NCBI RefSeq assembly: GCF_002368095.1
Contig: NZ_AP018228.1
Location: 167,723-231,722, forward strand
Length of the DNA stretch: 64,000 nucleotides
From: Calothrix parasitica NIES-267
Lineage (GTDB): Bacteria > Cyanobacteriota > Cyanobacteriia > Cyanobacteriales > Nostocaceae
Direction: 5' to 3'
The translations under genes were made by a program, and so were the position numbers. This document shows positions 49,380 through 61,300 of the stretch, one piece after another. The stretch's first letter is position 1, and every line of letters starts with the position of its first letter. Under the pieces are notes generated by a model. It was not told the origin of the DNA. It ran no database searches and was given only the letters and a program-made list of their open reading frames with translations.

Positions 49380-52300
49380 CTACTCCCCATCCAACAAAAC
49401 CTGAAAATCCAAATACTTAAACGTAAACCTAGTATCTTCATCCCCAGCCATCAACCGCAGAGCATCAAAAGCGACATCGCTATCAAACCTTATCTCCCCA
49501 TTCCTTCCATCAACATTCAACAACTGCTCGTCAACCACCGTATCACCCCTCATCGCTACCACCTTCACAACCCCACCGTTCTTACCATTCGATTGAACCC
49601 TATCCAAGCCCAGAATAGCCCTTGTAGCAGTACTGTAATTATCGTTAGCTAAAATCTTCAACTGTAGAGCTTCATCCCCGTCAATGCGCTTTCTACGTCC
49701 GGAATTACCATCATCCCCATCCGCTATACCTATTCCTTCTCCTTGGTCAACTCTGGTATGGTCAATTTTCTTCCACTTACCATCTTCCGAATCAACAGCG
49801 GTAATCTCAATCCGTTCAAATACATTATCTAAAGCTTGATTCTGCTTCGCTATGGTTTGATTAACCAAAACATTGTTTTCGTAAACAGTTGCTCTCTTAT
49901 GTTTATCTAAAACGAATTTCAAACTAGCTTCCGTCGGTTGAGTGGTATGTACGGTTTCAAATTCAGCAGAACGGAAGGTAAATTCAGTATCGTCATCTGC
50001 TGCTTGTAGTTGTAACTTATCAAAAGCTTGATTGCTCAAGAAATACAGTTCTTCCGTCTTATCACCAACTGTATAGGTTTTACTTCCTACAATCACTCCA
50101 TTTCTATAAGCGACAATTTTAACTTGACCACCATCGGTTTTATTAGCAATTGAGCGAATTCTATCTACCTTCACAACAGCGGATAAAGCGCTATTGTAAT
50201 TATCGTTAGCTTGAATTTCTAATTGCAGAACTTCATCTCTATCAATCCGTTTCTTACGATAGCTATTACCATCTTCTCCATCAGTAATACCAATTCCTTC
50301 CCCGTTATCGTGTAAAGTTCTATCAACTAACTGTCTGGTCGTATCTTCGCTATCAATTGCAGTTACCTTTATTCTTTCAAAAGCATCAGCAACTGGTTGA
50401 TTTTGAGTACCTCTAACTTGTTCAACTACCGTACCGTTTTCCTCAATCTTAACCGTCATCAATCTTTGAGATATTTTGGTGTAGGTGGGAGCGGTATTAT
50501 TAGTTTTAACTGCATCAAATTCCGCTGCTCTTAACGTAAACTCAGTATTTTCATCACCAGCCATTAAATGCAAGCGGTCAAATATTGTATCGTTAGTAAA
50601 CGTAATAGTTTGTTTCTTATCGGTTAATTCGTAAACTTGTTCTCCAACAACCGTTGCACCTTGTAGAGCAACAATTTTAACCTTACCACCGATAGTTTTA
50701 TCTTTTCCTTGCACCTTATCTACAGAAACGTAAGCAGTTTTAGCACTGTCGTAATTATCGGTAGAATTAATTCTAATTTGTAAAACCTCATCACCGTCAA
50801 TCCGTTTTTTGCGTTTACCATTCCAATCTTCCCCGTCGGTAATACCAATTCCTTCACCGTTATCGTGAAAGGTTACGTCATCTAAAACGTTGGGTAAATC
50901 ATCGCTGTTGAGAGCTACAATTTGCATTCTTTCAAATGCTAATGGTTTAACTTCTTTATTTTGCTTACCTCGGACATCTTCTACTAGTTGTGAATTTTCG
51001 TATATTCTCAAGCTAAGTTTTTCCTGTTGGAATTTTAGCTTAGTAATTTCTAGGACATTTAGCTGTAATGTATCGGTTGTAGAAGCTCCGTCGTTATCGG
51101 TAACAGTTAAAGTAACCGTGTAATTTCCAGGAGTTTCATAAATGTGGGTGGGATTGAGGTAATCTGCTGCTTCACCAACAAGTACGGTACCATCACCAAA
51201 GTCCCATTTAATAGTATGAGTATCTAAGATACCCGAGTCGCTGAAGCTACCGTTAAAGGTCACACTTTCTCCTTCTATAATTGTTCGGTCAACTCCAGCT
51301 GAAACTGTGGGAGCAACGTTGTTAACCTTTAACTTCATAGTTTGAGTTGTGGATGCTCCATCGTCATCGGTAACTGTTAAAGTAACCGTGTAATTTCCGT
51401 TGTCTAAATATTTGTGGTTGACATTTAAACCATTTTCTGAAGCGCTACTGTCACCAAAGTCCCAAGTATACGTAAGTTTATCATTTCCTGGGTCGGTAGC
51501 TGTAGCGTTGAAGTAAGCGATATCTCCTTCATTGATATTGGCATCCCCGGTGATTTGAGTAATTGTGGGAGCGACATTGTTAACAGTAACTGTAATGGTT
51601 TCCGTCGCAATTCCACCGTCACCGTCTTCTACCGTTAGAGTTACCGTATAGGTTCCATCGTCAGTAAAGATGTGACTGACGTTTTCTCCTGTAACTGAAT
51701 CGGTACCGTCACCAAAGTTCCATGTATACGTAAATTTATCATCCCCTGGGTCGGTGACTGTTGCGGTGTAGTTAGCAGTGTCTCCTTCATTAATTACCGT
51801 ATCTCCGGCAATTTCTGTAATTGTGGGAGCGACGTTGTTAACCTGTACCGTTAATGTTTCTGTGGTTGTTGCACCGTAGTTGTCGGTGACTGTTAAAGTA
51901 ACGGTGTAACTTCCGTTTTGTTTATAGGTGTGAGTTGGGTTTAAATTACCGCTCTCGACAGTACCATCTCCAAAATCCCAAGTATAGGTAAGATTATCGT
52001 TTCCTGGGTCGGTAGCTGTAGCGCTGAATGTTACGGTATCTCCTTCTGATATATTAGTATCCCCGATTAATTTATCAATAACTGGTGCTGCATTATTAAC
52101 CGTAACAATTAAGTTATCTTGGGTTGAAGCTCCATCCGAATCGGTAATTGTCAAGGTAACGTTATAAGTTCCAGGAGTTGTGTAGGTATGAGTTGGTTCT
52201 AAGATACCAGTTGCAACATTTCCATCACCGAAATCCCATTCAATTGTATGAGTATCTAATATTCCTGGGTCGGTAAAGCTACCGTCGAAGTTAACTGTGG

Positions 52301-55300
52301 TTCCCTGTAAGGTAATTTGATTTTCTCCAGCTTCCACAACCGGGGAGATGTTATCTACATTAACCGTAAATGTTTGTTGGGTGCTTCCACCTGCGTTGGT
52401 TACGGTTAATGTGACTGTATAGATTCCGTTGTCAGCGAATTGATGATTGACGGTTTCTCCTTCCACGGTTGGGGAATTATCTCCGAAATCCCAGGTGTAA
52501 GTTAAAGTGTCGTCACCATAACTAGAAGCTGCTGCTGTGAAAATGGCGATCGCACTTTCTGTGAGGTTAGTATCCCCTGTAATTTCCGTAATTGTTGGTG
52601 CTGCATTATTAACTTGTACTTGTAAAGTATCGCTGCTGGTTCCACCATCTTTATCGGTAACTGTCAGCGTTGCTGTGTAGGTTCCAGGATTTGTGTAGGT
52701 ATGGGTTGGATTCAATTCATTTTCTACAACAGTTCCGTCTCCAAATTCCCATTTAATTGTGTGAGTATCTAGTATTCCGGGGTCGGAATAGTTTCCGTTG
52801 AATTGAACTCCCTGATTTTCTATTGTTGTTTGGTCTTCTCCTGCTGTCACGGTGGGAGCAATATTATTAACATTCAAGGTAATTGTTTCTACTGTTGATG
52901 CTCCAAGAGAGTCGGTAACGGTAAGAGTTGCGGTGTAGGTTCCGTTATCTAGGAAGGTATGAGTAACGCTTTGTCCGCTTAACTCAGGAGTGTTGTCTCC
53001 GAAGTTCCAGCTATACGTAACTTCTCCTTCATCAGTTGCATTTGCGCTGAATGTGGCTGCTATTCCTTCCGCTAGGTTGGGTTCTACGATTACTTTATCG
53101 ATGCTGGGAGCGCTGTTGTTAATCGTAATATTTACTGTTGCGATGTTGGATGTGTTGTTGTCGTTGTCTTTGACGGTATACGTGAAAGTGTCGGCTGTTG
53201 CATTACCGCTTGGGCTATACGTAAATGTTCCGTCGTCGTTGATTGTAATATTGCCGTTAACTGGTGCGGATTCTATTTGTATTGTGCTGGGGTTGATTGT
53301 TCCGTCTGGGTCAATGTCGTTATCTAAAACGTTGATGGTGACGGGTTTTCCTTGATTGGTAGTCGCGGTGTCGTTGTTGGCTGTGGGTATGAGTATGTCG
53401 TCGGTAAGGATGCGGACGTTATCTATTACTACTCTACTTTCTTTGTCGCCGAAGCCCAGGAGGTCAAAGTATAATGTTGCTTCTGTATTAGCGTTGATGT
53501 GGCTGATGTCTATGGTGACGGTGCGGGTGACGTTGAGGTCTAGAGTACCGCTGGTTTCTGCACCAGATATGTTGACTTTATCGCTAAAGTATGTATCTCC
53601 GTCGTGTTGGATGTTGAGTAGTGCGTCGGTATACGTAATTCCGGTTGCTGTTCCTGCTAGGGAGAGGTTTTGGTTGTTGAGGAGGGCGACTTCAAAGGCA
53701 TCACCAGGAGCGTTGCTCAAGGAAGAGGGAAGAGGGTTTGATAGGGAAGATGTAGAATTATTGTTTCTTCCTTCTTCCTCCTTCCTTCTTCCTTCTAAAT
53801 CCGATTCTAATATGGTGAATTGGAGGTATTTTGCCTCGTCGGGAATGATGAATTTTTGAGTGAAGCTGCTGTTTAAGCGGGATTCTTCTGTGAGGACTGC
53901 TTGTCCTTGGATTATGTTGGCTGCTCCACGGGTTGACCAAATGTCTTGGGTGTCGAATGTACCGTTGTTAATTCCGAGTAATGGAGTAGAAGTTAGTGGT
54001 GCGGTTAATATTCCCTCACTCACTCCCTCGCTCACTCCCTCATTCCTTAAATAGTTAAGTATTTGCAGGTTGAGCAATGATGGTAATTTACGTACTCCTG
54101 GTCTTAATGTTGTGTTCATTAAGTCGTAAGGATGCGCTTCTGAGTCGAGGTGGCTACCGTCGGGGGATAGGGTTGCGGTGAAGTTGTCGGCTACGAAGGT
54201 TTTCTTGCCGTTAATGTTTTGGATATGACGGTCGAATTCGTTGTATCCGGAGATGAAACCTGCTAGGTGTCCGAGTTCGTGGAGGATTGTTGTTAGCAGG
54301 TCATACTTTCCGTGGGCTTCTGAATCGGCTGTTGCTAGAAGTGCTGTGTCGGTTAGGGTGTGCGAAAATTCGCTGTGGTCGAAGGGGGTGGGGTCGATGA
54401 ACCAGCCGAGTCCGTTGGCGTTGTGGTCGATGAGCATTTTACCACCGTTGGGGATTCCTTGGTCGGTGTAGTGGGTTACTTGGGCTTCGGCTAGTTGTCC
54501 GGTGGGGAGGTCGGTTATTTCTAGGGTTAATTTAAGTGGGTTATCTTGGAATGTGTTGATGATTTCAGGAGTTGAGTTATGGATGGAGACGAATTTTTCG
54601 AGCGTTATGAGGCTGGAGAGCGAGATTTCAGTGGTGTTGATTTGAGTGGGATTGATTTGGAAGGAATGGTTTTGGAAAACCTCAACTTGAGTGGAGCCAA
54701 CCTCAGCGATGCCAACCTGTGCGAGGCTTCTTTGGATGATGTCGATTTGAGCGGAGCTGACCTTAGCGGAGCCAGTTTTATTGAGACGGGTTTGCGAGAT
54801 GTTAATTTGACTGGAGCTATTCTCACTGATACTTTTTTCGGAGAACCTTGCTTCAGAAGAGTTAATTTGACCGGAGTTGATCTTAGTGAAGCCGATATCT
54901 TGTGGATTGAACATGACAGCTACATCAAGAAAGTTACTTTGTGTAACACTCGGTTGCCTGATGGGACTATCAGAAACGACAACTGTACTTAAATTATTAG
55001 CAAATGTTTCAGCTAAAAGATTAGCATTCAAGGGATTGCCTACGAATGGCATATCATTTATTACTGTTGGACCTGTATACACACGATTTTCTAATACTCT
55101 CTCAATATCATCTGGCAAATTAGATAAAAGGTCTAAATTAGTAAGTCCTTGAATTTCACGAACACTTGTTGTCCATGAAGACCATTTTAGTGGATTCGCA
55201 TCGTCACCAGGAATTTCTTCTAATTCCTCATTAGGGACTTTTATCGCTATTACAGGAGTATTTGTAGTGATATCATTTATGGTCTGATTAGGTTCTAAAA

Positions 55301-58300
55301 GTACTACAACTTTCCAAAATTCCTCTGGAACATTGATATCTTCAACACCATCCAAACCGTCAAAAGAGCCTGATTTTCCAATGCTTCCAGCAATAGTGTA
55401 AAGTTCCCAATTACGGCGTAAAACAAGATTTTTCGTAAATCTTTCAAAATCACGCCATGCATCATGACGATTAAGGTCTTCAGCCATAGGAAGAGCGTTT
55501 GTCGTTACAAAAGTTCCAAACTGGTCTTTATTGGTTCTATTACGATTTTCTCTTGGAGTCATGTGACCACGGTCAAGACGACTTGCTCTATAGTCCACTC
55601 CTTCCGGATTAATAAAACCAGAGGGAAGACTACTATCCGGCAACCAAGGATAAACATCATTAAATCCAGGATAATCATCTGGCACATTCCTAGTAGGATT
55701 AGTAAGAATCCCTAACCAAGATTGATTGTCTAGCCAACTAACCCAATTTGGACCTCTATTTTGTTCATTATAAGACAATGAAAATTGCGGTTTTTCTAAC
55801 AGATAATTATTACGACTGTTGTTATCAGTTCTGGCTTCTTGACCATTTAGAGTTGGATTTCCAAACATCAAATGTTCACTTTTGAAGAAAACATCATCTA
55901 AATAAACACTACCACCATTAACTTCAAAATTGAGTGTTGCTACCTTGCCGCGTAGTGTTTCTGGTATCTCAACGTAGAACGTCTCAAAACCTTGTGTACC
56001 AAAACCAACTCTGTAAGTGTCATTATCGTTGTAACCCAATCTATAAGGACCATTTGCTGCTTCTAATTGAATGGCTTGTGTCTGAGTAGTTCCATCTTCC
56101 CCTTGTAAAGAAACAGTTACATTACCACCACTAAGACTTGGTGTATGCAACCCAAAGCGTAATACACCCCAATCAGGAACAACAAAGCGATTATGCGTAA
56201 TACTTTCACCAGAATTCAATCTCAGAGCATAATTTGGTTGATTTGCATCGTAACCAACTTGTTCTAAATAAGTCCTTTCAATGTTTTCTATGATTATATT
56301 TTGTCTTCTGTTTTGAAATATTGAGCGAGGAACGTTAAATGCGGGAATATCATCCCATTTAACCAAATTCTTCAACGACACCTCATTAGCACCATTATAG
56401 GAAGACCAACCAGGGATATTCTGCCTGTCTCCAAACCAATAATTAGTAGTCGCATCAAAATTACCATTAAACAGCGTAGGAACAGCATAATCACCACGCA
56501 TTCTATCTTGAGCCGTATTATCTTCACTTACAACCATACCAGTCGTGGTATGGTCGGGACGAATACCGTTAGAATATCCCCCACCCAAAACTGAGTGGAA
56601 CCAACCAGTACCAATACCTTCCCAAGGAGCATTCGCAGAACCATGAGTTTTCTGATAACCCCGGTAATCTGGTGTATACCAAGTTTCCGGACGTAGACGA
56701 GAAGTATCGGCTTGTAAATCCAAATCACCGAAGCGACGGTAAATATCTTGTGTCTGCTTACCTTCTTCCCTTACTGGTAACTTATTCTCAGTAAGATTAG
56801 CAGTTCCTGCATACCAAGCCAAAGCATTACCATGAGGAGTTCCAGATGAATCGTCTTCTTTAAATCCAATATATTCATTAAGATTTATATTTAAATCTGC
56901 TTCATTTAAATCTTGAGGATTATCCCTAACAATTGCTCTACCGCTGATTGTTTTGGTTCCAGAACCACTATTACCTACAGTTTGATAATAGTTGTCAGCA
57001 AATGTAACATTCTGCCAAACAGTAACTTCTGGGTCATTGACTGCTTGTAAATTTGTTCTGAGTGACGACTGCGTAAAATCATGAGGGTCAATAGTAGTCA
57101 TTTGCAGGTCGCGATTGGATGCATCAGTACTACCTGCATCTGGGAAGAAAGTACCGATACGTTGAATTATTTCACTATTAATTACAGCCCCTTGACCAAC
57201 ACCTACAAAATGTAGCCGAGAATCGAAGATAGCTCCTTGTTCGCGGATTAAATTACCTTGCTGGTCATAAATCGAATTCCCGGCTCCGACACTACCACCT
57301 AACTGCTGGTCTAATTGCACCAATGAAGCGAATAAAGTATCTGCTGCTGCTTCTGCAAAACCGGAATTATATCCAGTTTTACTAGGAGTCATATCTAATT
57401 CGGGGATTAAGAATAGAGATTTTCCATATTTATCATCAGGAATGTTGAAATCTCTACTACCATTACTGTTCTTTCTGTACCATTGACCACTACCGCTGTT
57501 ATAGTACATGACCAAACCATTGTCATTTTGCTGAGTAAGGTGTTCAGCCATTTGTTCTAATTGCAGGTTAATTAGATTTGGTTGAGCTTCTAATCCCCGA
57601 GTTAGAACCGTTACACTACTGAATCTTTCACCAGTAACTTCAGGTAGTGGAGTTTCAAATTCACCATCTGTAACCCTATATGCTATTCCACCTTTGTCAA
57701 CTGCTTCAACAGCCCAATAATACTTTTGTCCCGCAGTTAAAATAAGTTCTTCGGAAAGTTTGAAGCTATCTCTGCTACCTTTAGTGCTACCACCATTCCA
57801 AACCCAAGTTCCTTTTTGCCACCTAGCAGTTAGAATCCGGTTCGGGTTATAATCTTTTACTCCTTCAACAGTTTGTAATCCCGACCATCTATCCTTTGGC
57901 AACAACCCTTCACCTTCAGGGAAGACACTGACATACAAGTTAACTTCTTTAATTTCTTCTTCCTTCTTCGGAGGAGCGCACACATCACCATCCTTATGTT
58001 TCTCCCCTTCAAAATCCCACGTAAATGTAGGTCTAAGTGTATCTTCCTCACTTACTCCAATCGGACCAACCAAGTTTAGTAAAGGTCTAGTGGAAGCAAC
58101 ATCCATCCCATAAGAAACTCCAGTAAATAAAGAACCTGGACCTTGACCTTTAAATAAATTTGCAGCAACACCAACTTTAGAATTAAGTTCATCTAGCGGT
58201 TTTGAATTTAAATCCTTGCTACTACTGTCTTCAACAGTTGCAATCATCTCCTCAACATCATAGACAAAGGTATTATTAACACCAGGATATGTAGCGTAGA

Positions 58301-61300
58301 GGTATTTATTATCGCTAGTAATAGAAATATCAGTAGTTAACCCCATCGGAATCGGACGAGTAGCTCCAGCTAATCTCGGATTTTCTCCCAATGGGTCTAC
58401 AATAATACCTACATTACTACCAGCCCGTGGTCCATCAATACTAGGGTCACCCGCACCGAACATTGTACCGTTACGACCCGCAACAAAAGCGTATTCCTTA
58501 CCAGTCTCAAAGTCACGCATCATGGTTACAGCGACTGCTTCGTTAACATCGAAGTAGTCGTCATTGCGGCCTAATTCCAACTCAGTAAAACTTGTTTTAG
58601 CCGCAAACTGGTTGGGGTCATTGCTTGTGACTGTCAAAACACCAAAACCTTCACTATCGTTTGTTCGATTAGTGAAAATCATTTTGTCATCATAAGGAGT
58701 AGCAGAAATACCTTCTATTCCAGAGTTAGTTTCAATAAAACCAATTTGTTTGTGCCATTTTTTAGGAGAAGGTAAGTTTGGTTTTTCAGGTGTATCGTCT
58801 GGATTGATGTTAATTACCGCAATTCCACCCTTACCACCATTCTTACCAACAGAAACTGTAGCGTATAGTTTAGTACCGTCGCTGTTAATTGCTATTTGAC
58901 GTATACCATTTGGTGCCTCACCAATGTTGATGGTATCGATATGTTTGTTGTAGTTAAACGAATTGGGGTTGATATCTAGAACAAAAATTTGTCCGTTTCT
59001 GCGGTCAGCAATATATGCGTACTTATTATTGGGATGAACAACAATATCTGTAGGTCTAGCACCATCTTTAGGTTTCTCCCCTTCTGCATTTTCTAGTTTA
59101 ATATTATTAATCCCAACTTCTGTGGAATCTATATCCAATACTCGTCTTCCTACTATATCTATTACAGCTACTTCACCAGAATTAGTTAGCGGTACATAAG
59201 CAAAACTTGCATCGCTAGTAGTAGCGATATATCTTGGCGTATCTCGCTTTTTGGGGTCTGGATCACCTACAGGAATAACGGCTTCTAAAAGATTCTCAAC
59301 GCCGTTATTTTGAACTATGTTCCTTGGATTAAGTGCTTGAATTAACCGAACACTATCGCTGAAAGGATTTACGGTAACAGCCGTTTCAATACAGTGTGGA
59401 ATTGGAATCGGAACAGGTTCGCTTTCTTCTTCAGTTTCCGTTACAAGTGAAGGTACTTCCCGAACAACTGTAAGAGTTACTTTATCGCTATGAGGTAAAT
59501 AGTCAGGAATACGGAATTTGAGTTTTTCATCTGGTTCTAATATTTCAATCTTGCCTTGTTCGTATTTTTCGCCACGATATAACAATTTAATTGTTAATTT
59601 TGCAGCATCCTCGCCAAAATTTTGACCTGTAACTTGTAAGTAAGCTCCTTTTTCATCAAAGTCTAGAGCTACATTTTCAACTACGGGTGTGAATTCTGGG
59701 ATAACTGGAGGTGGTGTTAACTCTATAACAGCGCTAGGAGTACCATTTTCTCCAGGAGAAATTTGTCCCAAATTCAACTGAACTCCTCCTGGGGTCTTGT
59801 AAGGAAGTCCAACTGTAGGAATTGTTAGTTCGTCGAAAGTATTTTGGATTATTTCATTATTGAGACTCATATACAATAAGCCAATAGTAAAACCTATACC
59901 TGCAGCTCCTAAAACCCCAGCTACCGAACCTGCAGCTCCTAAAAGAGCAACCTTAGCTTGAAACCCTACTCCAAAACCTATGAGTGCAACGCTTGTTGCA
60001 CCTATGGCAGTAATTTGGGAAGTACGAACACCTAAGATACCCGTAGTATACTCAAACTTCGGAACTGCAATACTATAAGAGCCAGTTTTCCTTGCACCAT
60101 CCCACGGTGGTGACTGAGTACGAATCATTCCATCTTCACCCACAATCCCTGACTCTTCCATAAGCCAAATCGGATTGTATGTACCAGTTTCATCTGGTAA
60201 TTCACCTTGACGCATGAAGAAGACTTCTGTGCCAGGTTCCAATCCGTAGGTATTTGGAATTGCTAATTGTGCAGCTATATCTAACGCATCATCACCAACA
60301 TTTAATTCAAACGCTCCAGCAAAGGTAAAATTATCTTCTGGAATTTCAAGCGGTAAATTATCCTTGGTAATCTGCTTAATACTGACCTTAGTGTTTTCCT
60401 GCAAAGCCCCAGGTGCTATCATTACCATCGAACCATCAGCAGATTGCACCGCACCACCATCAGTTCCCAAAGTAGCTTCATTCAAGTGCGGAAGCTCCAC
60501 TCGCACCGGAAGCACATACTCCGCAGCCCCATGAAATACAGTAACATTAGCTAGCCCTTCATCAAGTGCAGTAATCAACCCATCTTCAGTTACCTGCAAT
60601 ACCTCAGAATTACTAGCAAAATAGCGAGTTCCCGTAGAAGCATTTCTCAAGTCGGGAGAATCAATTTCACCTTCAATACCAACTAATATTTGACGTTTAA
60701 CACCTTCTACCAGCGTTACTGCTCCTGGGTATACGTTTAATCCCTGGGATTCAGCCAGAGCTACATTAAACTCAGCTTCATTAGTAGGTATTCCTAAATC
60801 CCCAACCCGAACCGCAGTAACAGCAGATATCCCATTTTTCCGTACACTAACAATCTCAACCCCATCACTGACTCCACTAAGCACCCCATAATCATTAATA
60901 TCTGCAACCAACCCACTCTCAGAACCAAACTTCACATAAGAAGCAGGTAAAATAACATCCTCCTGGTCAGCAAAATCACCAATCACCACCAGTTGGGTAC
61001 TCTCCCCAGCATCCAATCTAGGACTGCGATTAACAATATCCAAATTAATCAAAGGAGCATCGCTGACATCAACTGTTATAGTTACTGGTTTAGCAGAACT
61101 GAAACCATCATCAGCAATCAAATCAAAACTACCAGCACCGAAATACCCATCTTCCGGAGTAAACCTCACAGACTTCCCATCAGGGGTAAAGCTAACCCTT
61201 CCATTTGATGAATCACCAAGACGGAAGTAAATTGGGTCTCCTTCGGGGTCGGTAGCTATTGTATCTAAATCAATAAAGGCTTCTAAATCAGTGTGGGTAA

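Noticed and set aside
54605..54826. Minus-strand 73-aa frame inside the pentapeptide region
   Set aside because: It is a third-frame shadow of the repeated pentapeptide codons, with a Lys/Ser/Pro repeat that only mirrors them.
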